Shown piece by piece: positions 39,405 to 49,244 of a stretch of 64,000 nucleotides of DNA (positions are counted from its first letter, which is position 1; each line of letters opens with the position of its first letter). The stretch comes from Candidatus Levyibacteriota bacterium. Its GTDB lineage: Bacteria > Patescibacteria > Microgenomatia > Levybacterales > UBA12049. Both the position numbers and the translations under genes were made by a program. The notes below the pieces were generated by a model. That model saw only the letters and a list, made by a program, of their open reading frames with translations. It had not been told where the DNA came from and made no database searches. Location of the stretch: positions 1-64,000 of the forward strand of contig JACPLG010000003.1 of the NCBI GenBank assembly GCA_016186625.1, in the 5' to 3' direction.

Positions 39405-41771
39405 CTAGTAGCGGGTTTTCTTAAACGGCCTGGGTCCTCGGTCTCTTCGGAATTTTTCTTCTCGCTCGCGTCTGAATTGCATTGCCAGTGGGTGCTCCGA
39501 TCTTCCACCTCTTAGATCGTCATGTCTGGGTCCTCTCATTGGTCTTCCTCCCGAAGGCTGATATGAAGGTCTTGATCGAGGATGATAAGGCCTGTCTTCT
39601 CCTCTGTCTCCGCGATTGTCAAACCCGCCTCGATCCGAGCCTCCACGATCTCCGCCGCTCGGCGCGTCTTTGTCCGAACCAAACTTCATGGAAAGATTAA
39701 TTCTTCCCTGCTCGTCAATTTCAATAACGCGAACCTTAACTTTGTCGCCTATATTAACTATATCAGCAGGATTTTTAACAAAATCATCGGACATTTGGGA
39801 AACGTGCACCATACCTTCTTTACCTGGTAAGAATTCTACAAATGCTCCAAAAGGAAGCATTCTTTTTACTTCTCCTTCAAAAATTTCTCCGGGACTAACT
39901 TCGCGCATCATATTTTTTACCCAATCATAAGCTTTTTGGACTGCTTCTTGATCAATTCCTGAAACAGTTACTGTCCCGTCATCTTCAACATCAACCTCTG
40001 CTCCTGTCTGGGCAATAATATTCTTTATAGTTTTTCCGCCTGGACCAATTAGCTCTCCGATTTTATCAACCGGAATTTTGATTGTTTCAATTTTTGGAGC
40101 AAACTCTGAAATATTTTCCCTAGGAGCGGGAATGGTTGCTTTCATAACCTCTAAAATTTGAAGCCGAGCTGCTTTTGCTCTTTCAAAAATATTTTTTATT
40201 TGCTCAATTGTTAGTCCTGGTATTTTTACATCGAGCTGGATTGCCGTTACTCCGGTATCAGTTCCGGCAACTTTAAAATCCATATCTCCTGAAAAATCTT
40301 CAAGGCCAATTATATCTGTGAGAAGTTCGTATGACTTCCCATCAGACATCATTCCAATTGAAATTCCGGCAACTGGTTTTTTAATAGGAACTCCTGCATC
40401 CATTAAAGCTAGGGTTGAGCCGCATACGGAAGCCTGAGAACTTGACCCGTTTTGGGAAAGAACTTCTGAAACAACGCGAATTGTATACGGAAAATCTGTT
40501 TGCGATGGAACAACTGCTTCAAGAGCTCTTTCTGCCAAGGCTCCGTGTCCTATCTCACGTCTTGTTGGTACACCTACACGCCCTGTCTGACCAAAAGAGT
40601 AAGGAAGCCCTGAGTAATGATGAATGTATCTTTTTGATTCCTCGCCCTCGGCAGACTCTATCAACTGCTCAAGCCTTGGAGATCCCAGAGTAACAACAGA
40701 TAAAGCTTGCGTTATTCCTCTTTGAAATAAGGCAGATCCATGAGTTCTAGGCAGGATTCCTACCTTTATTTCAATTGGGCGAATTTCATCCATTTTTCGG
40801 GAGTCCGGTCTTTTTTTCTTAGTCAAAATATTGCTTCTAATTATTTTAAACATTACTTTTTCCAGAGCCTGGGCAACTGTTTTTTTATCAATTTCAGAGG
40901 TTGAATCTTTTACTTTTACGCTGTCATAAATTTTATCTATAACAGCCCCTGTCTCATCTCCTCCGCTTTCTTTATTTACTCTTGAATCAATTAAACCTTG
41001 AACTTCTTCTTTGTAGGATTTTTCTACGAGAGCTATCATTTCATGAAGATCCTCTTCCTGGGGAATTGGTAATTTTGTTTGTCCCGACTTTTTTATTAGT
41101 TCTTCTATCCCCGCAATTATTTTTTGATTCTCCAAGTAAGCTTTTTCTATTGCTTCTATCAAGATTTGCTCTTCTATTTGGTTGGCTCCTGCCTCAATCA
41201 TTACTGTTTTATCTTTTGATTGAGAGACTACCAAATCAAGTTCTGAAAATTCCTGCTCGCTTCCCGGATTTATAATGCAGGCTGTTTCTCCATTTCCTTT
41301 CTCTTTAACACACCCAACTCTTACGGCACCAATTGGCCCGTTCCACGGAATTCTTGATGTTGACAGCGCTGCGGAGACTGCGTTTAAAGCCACGATATCA
41401 GGTTCATTTTCTCCATCAACAGAAAGAACAGTCACAATTACTTGAACTTCGTTTTTAAATGCTTTGGGAAATAACGGACGGACAGAGCGATCAATTAGGC
41501 GTCCCGCCAAAATTGCCTCATCAGAGGGGCGTCCTTCTCGCTTTACCCAGCGCGAACCTTTAATTTTCCCACCTGCATATAGCCGTTCTACGTATTCTAC
41601 TGAAAGCGGAAAATAATCCAGATCCGTCTCTCCTCCTTCAACAACTGTTGCAAGAACAACCGTATCTCCAAGCCGGCCCAAAACTGAAGATGTTGCTTGC
41701 GCAGCTAAATCTCCCGTCTCAAAGGTTAATTTTTTACCTGCTAATTCTAACTCCACTGAGGCTTTTTTCAT
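39405..41771 (-). CDS. pnp: Polyribonucleotide nucleotidyltransferase (PNPase)
   Basis: 788 residues. Two RNase PH domains flank a helical region (GRLIDRSVRPLFPKAF; HYSGLPYSFGQTGRVGVPTRREIGHGALAERAL), then KH (VDKIGELIGPGGKTIKNIIAQTGAEVDVEDDGTV) and S1 (GEIFEGEVKRMLPFGAFVEFLPGKEGMVHVSQMS) domains. The C-terminal 70 residues are a Gly/Asp/Arg-rich RGG-like tail not seen in E. coli and may bind RNA. It degrades RNA 3'-5' by phosphorolysis. It lies downstream of rpsO, the classic order. Confidence 0.98.
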   Translation of the reverse strand: MKKASVELELAGKKLTFETGDLAAQATSSVLGRLGDTVVLATVVEGGETDLDYFPLSVEYVERLYAGGKIKGSRWVKREGRPSDEAILAGRLIDRSVRPLFPKAFKNEVQVIVTVLSVDGENEPDIVALNAVSAALSTSRIPWNGPIGAVRVGCVKEKGNGETACIINPGSEQEFSELDLVVSQSKDKTVMIEAGANQIEEQILIEAIEKAYLENQKIIAGIEELIKKSGQTKLPIPQEEDLHEMIALVEKSYKEEVQGLIDSRVNKESGGDETGAVIDKIYDSVKVKDSTSEIDKKTVAQALEKVMFKIIRSNILTKKKRPDSRKMDEIRPIEIKVGILPRTHGSALFQRGITQALSVVTLGSPRLEQLIESAEGEESKRYIHHYSGLPYSFGQTGRVGVPTRREIGHGALAERALEAVVPSQTDFPYTIRVVSEVLSQNGSSSQASVCGSTLALMDAGVPIKKPVAGISIGMMSDGKSYELLTDIIGLEDFSGDMDFKVAGTDTGVTAIQLDVKIPGLTIEQIKNIFERAKAARLQILEVMKATIPAPRENISEFAPKIETIKIPVDKIGELIGPGGKTIKNIIAQTGAEVDVEDDGTVTVSGIDQEAVQKAYDWVKNMMREVSPGEIFEGEVKRMLPFGAFVEFLPGKEGMVHVSQMSDDFVKNPADIVNIGDKVKVRVIEIDEQGRINLSMKFGSDKDAPSGGDRGGSDRGGFDNRGDRGEDRPYHPRSRPSYQPSGGRPMRGPRHDDLRGGRSEHPLAMQFRREREEKFRRDRGPRPFKKTRY

Positions 41772-41947
41772 TAATATCTAATCTTTCTTTCGTAACTCAT
41801 TATCAAGAAGCGTTCGGGGGTTTATCACTTATTCTACAGTCCGAACAATATTGTTAAATGGTTACATGGCTAAATCTTTAATCGTTTTCAATTAACTATT
41901 TAGCTATGTATCTATTCTTCCCTTATAGCTATTTTAGCTTTTTATTC

Positions 41948-42217
41948 TTAATCTTTCAATCCTACTTTTTTAGTAATTTCTGACGATCTTGCTTTATCTA
42001 CTTTTAATAAAAAATTAAGTAGCCTTCTTCTTTTTGCAATCATTGATAAAAGTCCGCGCCTTGAATGAACATCATGGCTGTGTGCTTTCAAATGATCCGT
42101 CAATTTTTCAATGCGGGTTGTTAAAAGCGCAATCTGAACTTCAGGACTTCCCGTATCTCCTTTTACTGTTTGAAATTTCTTAATTATTTCTTGCTTTTGC
42201 GAAGTTGTAAGTGGCAT
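41948..42217 (-). CDS. rpsO: Ribosomal protein uS15
   Basis: 89 residues, full length: KQEIIKKFQTVKGDTGSPEVQIALLTTRIEKLTDHLKAHSHDVHSRRGLLSMIAKRRRLLNFL is the whole family signature. It binds helices of 16S rRNA in the small-subunit platform. About 175 nt separate it from pnp; that spacer is AT-rich, with no clear structure seen. Confidence 0.98.
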   Translation of the reverse strand: MPLTTSQKQEIIKKFQTVKGDTGSPEVQIALLTTRIEKLTDHLKAHSHDVHSRRGLLSMIAKRRRLLNFLLKVDKARSSEITKKVGLKD

Positions 42218-42342
42218 ACCTTATTAATTTAAAATTTCAAATTTCAAATTCTTTTGTGTATTATACCAAGAATTTTTAAATTTAACAATCTTGTTGTTCA
42301 GTCAACTATTCCAACCATTTTAGCCATACAAACTATTTTAGA

Positions 42343-43332
42343 CTATTCAACGTTGGTTGAGCCTTTGTATATTTTTGGCGATAGCCAATCCGGAGGGGCT
42401 TCCTGCCTGCCGGCAGGCAGGTCATCTTTTTTTTGCTCCCTTGGAAATTCCCTTATTGATTGTGGCGAAGAGGAACGAGCTACTTGCGATGCGGGTGTTT
42501 GAACTGCTTGCGGTGAGACTGATCTGCCCATCCCCGGTCTTGCAGGAGGGCTGGGATATCCAAAAGATTGCGGGCTAACTCTTTGTGTCATTGGTTGGGT
42601 CCTTGGACTAACACTTTCTCTAAATGCACCATTTCTAAGAAGAATTCCGGTCATTTCAAATGCGAGTGAGCTTGTTTGCGGACTTTGAAAATCCGCTGTT
42701 GCCGAAACTATTCCATCCATTAAATTCTGAGAAATATCAGGATCCATGGGATATGCAAGGGTCACCAAGATATTGGCGATTTGCTCAGAAATAGACGATG
42801 CAGTCTGACCAATTACTACAATATCTCCAAATCCTTCATTATTACCAAATTTGTCAATATTAACAATTGTTGTATCCTTAAGTCTGTCTATGCTAAATTG
42901 GGCTGAAAGTTCCGAGAGTCTTTTGACTCCTACTGCAATAAGTACTTGTGGGACTTCTCCTGATCTTCTGAAAAGAACATCTTTTTCTCCAAAAGAAAGA
43001 GAATTTTCCTTAGGTTTGACAATAATGTTTAGAAGTCCACTTTCAAGAGTGTAAGAAACTTTTCCAATCTCATCTCCTTGATAGGGAAACGAAACCACTA
43101 AATCTCCACTTTTTGATTCGAAGTAGGGCTTAACCTTGTCTATTCCGACTAAATTTGATACCTCTACCAAAGGCTCCCTAGAGGAAATTACTGATACGTC
43201 TTTACCTAAAGAGCTAAGCGCAAGATAAAGTGCGAGTGCTCCTCCCATTTCATCAAGGCTATAACCAGATCCAACAACAATAGCAAAACTTGCTTTTGTA
43301 TCAAAAATTTCTCTTAATCTTTGGAGTTCCAT
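42343..43332 (-). CDS. Degenerate DHH-type (NrnA-like) phosphoesterase fold
   Basis: 329 residues. The N-terminal half follows NrnA/RecJ-like DHH proteins in layout (AIVVGSGYSLDEMGGALALYLALSSLGKDVSVIS; later GDIVVIGQTASSISEQIANIL and MDGIVSATADFQSPQTSSLAFEM), and the neighbour infB fits the usual nrnA position. The metal-binding motifs are lost: GSGYSLDEMG replaces the normal H-x-x-PDxDxxGS, and the DHH triad is absent. So it is probably catalytically dead. The C-terminal 100 residues are Ser/Pro/Arg-rich and contain an in-frame GC palindrome (LPAGRQ). Confidence 0.65.
   Translation of the reverse strand: MELQRLREIFDTKASFAIVVGSGYSLDEMGGALALYLALSSLGKDVSVISSREPLVEVSNLVGIDKVKPYFESKSGDLVVSFPYQGDEIGKVSYTLESGLLNIIVKPKENSLSFGEKDVLFRRSGEVPQVLIAVGVKRLSELSAQFSIDRLKDTTIVNIDKFGNNEGFGDIVVIGQTASSISEQIANILVTLAYPMDPDISQNLMDGIVSATADFQSPQTSSLAFEMTGILLRNGAFRESVSPRTQPMTQRVSPQSFGYPSPPARPGMGRSVSPQAVQTPASQVARSSSPQSIREFPREQKKDDLPAGRQEAPPDWLSPKIYKGSTNVE
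42402..42421. repeat. 20-bp GC palindrome inside the DHH-like gene
   Basis: Same 20 nt as 6687-6706. It adds codons LPAGRQ in frame within a low-complexity tail. Confidence 0.85.
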
Positions 43333-43428
43333 ATTAATCGCTTAAGCTCAAAATAATAAATTAAAAATTATATCTCAAAGATTTTAGATTTAACCTATTA
43401 TTTTTAATTTAAATTCTATAGGATATTT

Positions 43429-44880
43429 TTAGCTATGGCATATTACCATATCTCCAATATTAAAGTCAAGGGATGGACCAATAATTATTCCTGCTTCCCC
43501 CCCCGCCTCCACTTTTGATTTTTGCTCTTTACCCTGTCTTACGGAATTTATATGGCCACCTCCAATAACTTCTTCTCCCCGTTCAATTCTTACCTTATCA
43601 CCCTTGGCAACTCTTCCTTCAAGAACTTTTACCCCCATAACGGTTTGTTTGTCAAATGGAAAACTTGCCAAAATTTTTGCAGTGCCATAAATCTCTTCCA
43701 AAAGCGATAGCTCTTTTCCTTCAACTACATCTGCAATTTCATCAAGCATTTCATAGATGACTGTATAATTCTTCACCAAAACTTTCTCATTTAAAGCCAA
43801 TTTTGCAATATCAGGCTTTATTTTTATATTAAAACCTAAGACGAGCGCGCCTGTTGACTTGGCTAACAAAATGTCTGCTGAGGTGATATCCCCAGTTTTT
43901 TTAAGGATCACGTTTATTTTTGGAGGAAGAGATGTGTAAATAGCCTCAAGCGAACCAAATGTATCTGCAACCAAAATAAGAGAAACTACCCCCTCTTCAT
44001 TTCTTACTGGTCTTTTTTCTGTTTTTTCTTCCTCCGCCGCCTCAGAGCCTTTGTTAACAACACTACCTACGCCGGGCACTCGCTCAAAGCCTAATACCTC
44101 AACTGCTTCTCCTATACTAGCTTCATTTATCTGTTTTCCTGAATCTGATATCAAGCTTCTGACTTTTCCGGTGACCTCTCCTGTTGTAATCTGGTCTCTA
44201 ACTGAAATTCTTCCGTTTTTGACAACAAGTGTTGCTTTTGCGCCCGCTTTTGGATCTTGTTTTGATTCTATAACTATAGCTTTTAATGGAGAACTCAAAC
44301 TTACATTCTCTTCTGGGTGTAAATCTGAAACCAATAAAATTAGATCCAATAACTCTTTGATATTTGTATTCTTCTTAGCGGAGACTTCAATTACAGGTAC
44401 GTCCCCACCAAGTCCCTCAATTAAAACTTCTTCTCCGGCCAATTGTTTTTTTGCCTTTTCTGGATTTTTATGTGGATCGTCTGACTTGGTTAAAACAACA
44501 ATATAAGGAATTTTTGAGGCTTTGAGTAAACTTATACTTTCTTTTGTCTGGGGCATTACACCATCAACCGAGGAGACTATTAAAAGACCTATGTCTGCGG
44601 CCTGAGCTCCACGTGAACGCATCTTTGCAAAAGCCTGATGCCCTGGAGTATCAATAAAAGTAATCCACCTTTTTTTGCCTTCATGCTTGTCCTGAGCAGA
44701 GTCGAAGGATTCCACCTCAACGCTTGAGGCGCCGATTTTTTGTGTAATTCCGCCATGCTCCCGCTGCGCAACCCCGGTTTTTCTAATAGCATCAAGAAGT
44801 GTCGTTTTACCGTGGTCAACATGACCCAAAACTGCTACAACTGGAGGGAATTGCTGAATTGTTTTTTCGTTTTTTTCCAT
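43429..44880 (-). CDS. infB: Translation initiation factor IF-2, short form
   Basis: 483 residues against 700-900 usual; the whole N-terminal extension is missing and the protein begins just before the G domain. G1 GHVDHGKTTLL (about 18-28), G3 DTPGHQAF and G4 TKSDD are present, followed by domains II-IV. It brings initiator tRNA to the ribosome. Between G2 and G3 a REP-like repeat inserts the in-frame peptide FDSAQDKHEG. Promoter-proximal sequence contains GAATATCGAATATCGAAAC-like words. Confidence 0.96.
   Translation of the reverse strand: MEKNEKTIQQFPPVVAVLGHVDHGKTTLLDAIRKTGVAQREHGGITQKIGASSVEVESFDSAQDKHEGKKRWITFIDTPGHQAFAKMRSRGAQAADIGLLIVSSVDGVMPQTKESISLLKASKIPYIVVLTKSDDPHKNPEKAKKQLAGEEVLIEGLGGDVPVIEVSAKKNTNIKELLDLILLVSDLHPEENVSLSSPLKAIVIESKQDPKAGAKATLVVKNGRISVRDQITTGEVTGKVRSLISDSGKQINEASIGEAVEVLGFERVPGVGSVVNKGSEAAEEEKTEKRPVRNEEGVVSLILVADTFGSLEAIYTSLPPKINVILKKTGDITSADILLAKSTGALVLGFNIKIKPDIAKLALNEKVLVKNYTVIYEMLDEIADVVEGKELSLLEEIYGTAKILASFPFDKQTVMGVKVLEGRVAKGDKVRIERGEEVIGGGHINSVRQGKEQKSKVEAGGEAGIIIGPSLDFNIGDMVICHS
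44685..44712. repeat. REP-like element inside infB
   Basis: The plus strand reads GTCCTGAGCAGAGTCGAAGG; the minus strand encodes SFDSAQDKH in frame. Same family as 10025-10050 and 52855-52914. Confidence 0.8.
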
Positions 44881-45026
44881 AAATTATTTAAATCCGAATA
44901 TCGAATATCGAAACTCGAAACAATATCAAAATTCAAATGTTCAAATTGACTAAACATATGTTTTGAATTTCGAATTTCTACTATTTGAATTTGTTTCGTA
45001 TTTAGTGCTTCGGATTTCGAATTTGT

Positions 45027-46343
45027 TCATTTTTTAGCATCTGTATCCGGATTTTCAGGCTGCATTGTTTCATTTTCCGACACTTCTTCTTTTATTTCAG
45101 CAGGAGCTTCGTCAGATTCATTGGCGGTAGCGTCCGAACCCTCCTGAGGTGAATCGGAAACCAACCCCTCGGCAGATTTTGTTCGTTTCTTAGCTTCTGT
45201 AGGTTGGTTTCCGCTTAGCGAGGAGGTGTCCAAACTCGATGCCTCCTCTGTAACCGTCTGAGCGTCACCCGAAGGAGGCGTTTGGTCGCTGGCGCCTTTT
45301 TTCTCATCATCTTTTTCAACTTTTGAAGTCTTTTCTTTTGCCTCGACCTCTTCAGACGGTGCTTCTTCCTCATCCTCCAAAGCTTCACTGGCAGATAGCT
45401 CACCTTCAATCTCAATCCTATATCCTGTAAGCTTTGAGGCTAATCGGACATTCTGGCCGTCTTTTCCAATCGCCAGGGATAACTCTTCCTGCGGAACTTT
45501 AACTCTTGCAGTTTTTTCTTTCTCCGAAATTTCAACTGTTAAGTTTTTAGCAGGAGAAAGCGCCTGTATAACATAGTCCCTGGGGTTTTCCTGCCACTGA
45601 ATTATGTCAATTTTTTCAAGACCGTTAAACTCCGCAATAATTGCCTGTACCCTAACACCTTTTTGGCCGACACAGCTTCCTACCGGATCGATTCCTGCCT
45701 GGGAGGAGGATACTGCAATTTTTGCTCTGTTTCCTGGTTCTCTTTCTATTGCTCTTATCTCAACAGAGCCTTGGGCAACTTCAGGAACTTCACGTTTTAA
45801 TAAACCTTCGAGCAAACCATTATCTGCGCGAGAGACAACTACTTCTTCTCCTTTTGGACCTTCGTGGATTTCCTTAAGATAAACAGCCAATCGCTGATTC
45901 AGGTGATATTTTTCATTTGCAATCTGCTCCGCCGTAGGCATTACTCCTTCTGCTTTTCCAATATCAACTATAATATTTGGGCCTGCAAATCTAAGAACCA
46001 TGCCGTTAACAATTGTGCCAATTCGGACTTTGTAGTCTGTGATTATTGCTTCTTTTTCTTTCTCTCGGATTCTTTGAAGTATGACTTGCTTGGCGGTTTG
46101 GGCGGCAATTCTTCCAAATCCTGGAGGAGTTACATCTTCTTTGTCATGGAAAATTCTGGCCTCACCTGAGTTAGAGTCCAGCGTTGCCGAGTACTCTTCA
46201 ATTACAATATCAGGGTGATCTTTCCTATAGGCCGCCAGAATTGCGTTCTGGACTGTCTCAAGAACTATAGAGGGGTCAATGCCCCTTTCATTTGCTACCT
46301 GATTTAATGCGAGAGCAAACTCGCTTCTTTGGATTGCCGGCAT
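45027..46343 (-). CDS. nusA: Transcription factor NusA
   Basis: 438 residues. N-terminal RNAP-binding domain, S1 (VRIGTIVNGMVLRFAGPNIIVDIGKAEGVMP), KH1 (GSCVGQKGVRVQAIIAEF) and KH2 (LSLAIGKDGQNVRLASKLTGYRIEI). A C-terminal acidic Glu/Ser/Ala-rich tail of about 125 residues replaces the AR repeats of E. coli. It controls pausing and termination. The nusA-infB order is conserved in bacteria; here rimP and ylxR are absent and about 145 nt separate the two. Confidence 0.97.
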   Translation of the reverse strand: MPAIQRSEFALALNQVANERGIDPSIVLETVQNAILAAYRKDHPDIVIEEYSATLDSNSGEARIFHDKEDVTPPGFGRIAAQTAKQVILQRIREKEKEAIITDYKVRIGTIVNGMVLRFAGPNIIVDIGKAEGVMPTAEQIANEKYHLNQRLAVYLKEIHEGPKGEEVVVSRADNGLLEGLLKREVPEVAQGSVEIRAIEREPGNRAKIAVSSSQAGIDPVGSCVGQKGVRVQAIIAEFNGLEKIDIIQWQENPRDYVIQALSPAKNLTVEISEKEKTARVKVPQEELSLAIGKDGQNVRLASKLTGYRIEIEGELSASEALEDEEEAPSEEVEAKEKTSKVEKDDEKKGASDQTPPSGDAQTVTEEASSLDTSSLSGNQPTEAKKRTKSAEGLVSDSPQEGSDATANESDEAPAEIKEEVSENETMQPENPDTDAKK

Positions 46344-46460
46344 AATATAAATTAGGATTTAGGAATAAAGGATTTAAGTGATAAGTGACTTATCATTGTT
46401 TTCTTTTAATCCTGAAATCCTGTTGATAGAGTATACCAGAATATGAGCCTAGCTTCAAGG

Positions 46461-48818
46461 CTAAGGCTGTTTGACAAAGGTTAGGTTCGAACGGGGATCT
46501 ACGGAAGCTAGAATTTTATCTCCTCGGACAAATTCACCGGCGAGGATTTTTTTGGCAATCACATCTTCCGCCTTGTCCTGAATGTAGCGAGCAAGAGGCC
46601 GCGCGCCAAATTCTTCGTTATATCCCCCTTGGGCAATCTTCTCAATTGAGGCTACGTCAAAATTAAGAATAATGTCTTGTGAGGCCATCCTGCTTGATAA
46701 TTCAGTAAGTAAAAGTTTGGTGATCTGAGCAATCTCATAAGAATTAAGTGGTTTAAAGAAAATAATATCATCAAATCTATTCAAAAGTTCGGGAGTAAAA
46801 ATAGCATTCTTTTGAAGATAGTCTAAAAGTGTTCTGCTGTTAAGATCAGCATTATAGACCAGACTTTCCCTAATAAACTCTGATCCGGCATTGCTTGTTG
46901 CAATAATAATGGCATTTGAGAATGAAATTGTTTTACCATTGTTATCAGTAAGGCGTCCATCATCAAAGACCTGTAAAAACAGATTCAAGATCTTTTCATT
47001 CGCCTTCTCAAATTCATCAAGTAGAACCAGTGAAAAAGGATGTCTTGCAACTTTATCAAGAAAACTGCCGGATTCGGACTCAAGCAGTCGAGTGAGAGCG
47101 TCAGGATTTGCGTATTCGCTCATATCTGCCCTAATAATATGTGCCTCTCCTCCAAAATATATTCTGGCAAGGGTTTTGGCAGTTTCAGTTTTTCCAACAC
47201 CTGTTGGGCCAAGAAATAAAAATGATATCGGTTTTTCCCGGGCAATCCCTACCCTTATTCTTCGCATCGCCTCAGAAACTTGGCGAATTGCCTCATCCTG
47301 TCCAATAACAAACTTATGCATTTCATTTTCCAGATTCAAAAGAAGCATTTTTTCACCTGCTTTGGGACTTCCAATTGGGATATGGCTTTTTTGTTCAACC
47401 TTTTCAAGAATATCTTCCTCTAAAACAATTTTATTTCTATTTTTCCCCAAATAGACTGAGTTTGCCGTCTCTGTCAAGAGATCTACCGCTGATCCAGGAA
47501 GCGAACCGTTTGGATCAAATTTATCTGCATATTTAACTGCCGTAACAACAGCTTTATAACTTAGGGTAACTTTATTTTGCTCTTCTATCTCTTCTGTTTT
47601 TTGAAACAGCATTTTTAAAGCTTCCTCAATGCTTGGGGCTTCCAGCTTTATAACCTCAAAAAACTCTCTAAGCGCATTATCTTCGAAAAATTGTTTATAG
47701 TTAGAATTAGTCATTGTTGCAATTATTGGCAATTTTCCATCTTTAAGGTATGGAAGAATTGCTCCGGAAAGCTCAATTCCGAAGGACTGGGAGCCTAAAA
47801 TATTTTGAAACTCGGGAATATAAATAACTACATTTCCGGAATGTTTCACTTCATCAATTAGTGCTTGTAGTCTTTCTTCCAGTTCCTCTCTGTTTTTGGC
47901 ACCTGCCACTAGTTGCCCCACCGCTAACTCTAAAAATCTTCGGTGATTAAGTTTTCGTGATAAATTCGCCTCATAACTATCATAGATAAAATCGTCCACC
48001 AAATTGCTTTTGCCAGTCCCAATATCTCCAACAAGAAGCACGTTATTATTTTGGCTTTTTTGCATTGCCTCAAGTAACGTTTGGTATTCCCTCTCTCTTC
48101 CCTCAACAAATGATTTTCGCCTCACATTTGAGAAGGTTAGGTCCTTAGTGTATTTTTTTGTTTCAGGAGTCCAGCCGTATACAAGAGTTTCAGCAAATCC
48201 AATTCCTACAAATCTGGCTTTTGTTTCCTTAGGCCTTTCTTCCTCATAAATTACCCTCCCCCAATGATTGATATTTAAAACATCTATTTCTTTTAATTTA
48301 CTATCAAAAAGAAGTTTCGTCTGCTCTTCAGTAATGAGTAAATATGCGCTAATTAAATCTATGGAGGTTACAAATTTACCATTAAGTCTTCTTGCAGTAT
48401 CATATGCCTTCCTTGACAGTTCTATTTGAGAAACGCTTAAAATTTTTATATTTTTTCTATCAATAGCTGCTTTTTCCAAAAAGAATTTTACCTGTGGAAG
48501 TTTAAATAAATAATTTAAGATAGAGCCGGCGTCTTTTTTAAAAAGGGCTGACATTAAAGCCTGTTTTGTGAAAGAATTATAGGGATCTTGAGGATTTTCA
48601 GAAACTGAAGACAGCGGATTAATTCTCCCTAATTCATATTTAATAAATATATGAATTATTAAACTAAGCGATAAAAGGAATAATGGAAATTTAGGAAAAG
48701 AGCCTCCGGCCAGTTGATAAAAAACCCATATTAATAGGCCGTTAACGGCGACTAGTCGAAACAGTATAAAAACTGCTGAGTTATAAATTAAAGATATTCT
48801 TATTTTTTCGTCTCTCAT
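46461..48818 (-). CDS. Membrane-anchored double-AAA+ Clp ATPase (ClpC/ClpB-like)
   Basis: 785 residues. Instead of two N-terminal Clp repeats alone it begins with two membrane helices (about 10-35 and 43-60). AAA1 has LVGDIGTGKSNL, AAA2 has FLGPTGVGKTETAKTLARIYFG, with ADMSEYANPDALTRLL, DEFEKANEKILNLFLQVFDDGRLTD and ATSNAGSEFI, then NEEFGARPLARYIQ. There is no long ClpB middle domain and no clear IGF/L loop for ClpP. Some N-terminal Clp-like helical repeat may remain (about 105-185). It probably unfolds proteins at the membrane. Confidence 0.9.
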   Translation of the reverse strand: MRDEKIRISLIYNSAVFILFRLVAVNGLLIWVFYQLAGGSFPKFPLFLLSLSLIIHIFIKYELGRINPLSSVSENPQDPYNSFTKQALMSALFKKDAGSILNYLFKLPQVKFFLEKAAIDRKNIKILSVSQIELSRKAYDTARRLNGKFVTSIDLISAYLLITEEQTKLLFDSKLKEIDVLNINHWGRVIYEEERPKETKARFVGIGFAETLVYGWTPETKKYTKDLTFSNVRRKSFVEGREREYQTLLEAMQKSQNNNVLLVGDIGTGKSNLVDDFIYDSYEANLSRKLNHRRFLELAVGQLVAGAKNREELEERLQALIDEVKHSGNVVIYIPEFQNILGSQSFGIELSGAILPYLKDGKLPIIATMTNSNYKQFFEDNALREFFEVIKLEAPSIEEALKMLFQKTEEIEEQNKVTLSYKAVVTAVKYADKFDPNGSLPGSAVDLLTETANSVYLGKNRNKIVLEEDILEKVEQKSHIPIGSPKAGEKMLLLNLENEMHKFVIGQDEAIRQVSEAMRRIRVGIAREKPISFLFLGPTGVGKTETAKTLARIYFGGEAHIIRADMSEYANPDALTRLLESESGSFLDKVARHPFSLVLLDEFEKANEKILNLFLQVFDDGRLTDNNGKTISFSNAIIIATSNAGSEFIRESLVYNADLNSRTLLDYLQKNAIFTPELLNRFDDIIFFKPLNSYEIAQITKLLLTELSSRMASQDIILNFDVASIEKIAQGGYNEEFGARPLARYIQDKAEDVIAKKILAGEFVRGDKILASVDPRSNLTFVKQP

Positions 48819-48835
48819 CTAATAAATCCAGCATC

Positions 48836-49177
48836 TTAGAAAGGTGCTTGGATAAAAGGTATAAAAAGAGTTATAACTGGCCACCACAGAAAAAGAGCCA
48901 AGAGGCTCAGTTCCACAAAAATAACAAAAATGAAAATTATCAAATCTACAAGGATAAGAATACTTTTTATAAATATTCCCATCCCTATTGAAAAAGCAAC
49001 AAGACCTTTGCGGTATTCGTTTTTTAATGGCTTAAAAAAAGTTCTGACCATCAGAGGAAGAGAAAGAATTTGCAAGACTGCGTGATTAACAGATCCAAAA
49101 TATTTAACAAGTCTAAGAGGCGAATCTATATACCAAAATTTGATAAATAAGGTAGGTATGGACAGATACAAATTCAT
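48836..49177 (-). CDS. Small membrane protein next to Clp ATPase
   Basis: 113 residues with two long hydrophobic helices (about 62-80 and 82-108) and an amphipathic N-terminal half with FKPLKNEYRKGL. No family recognised. The 17-nt gap to the Clp ATPase suggests they share a transcript and perhaps a complex. Confidence 0.6.
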   Translation of the reverse strand: MNLYLSIPTLFIKFWYIDSPLRLVKYFGSVNHAVLQILSLPLMVRTFFKPLKNEYRKGLVAFSIGMGIFIKSILILVDLIIFIFVIFVELSLLALFLWWPVITLFIPFIQAPF

Positions 49178-49244
49178 TAACTACACCCTAAACGCTATAC
49201 GCTAAACCCTAGGGCAATCTAAGTATAAGAACTTGAGGCCAAAA

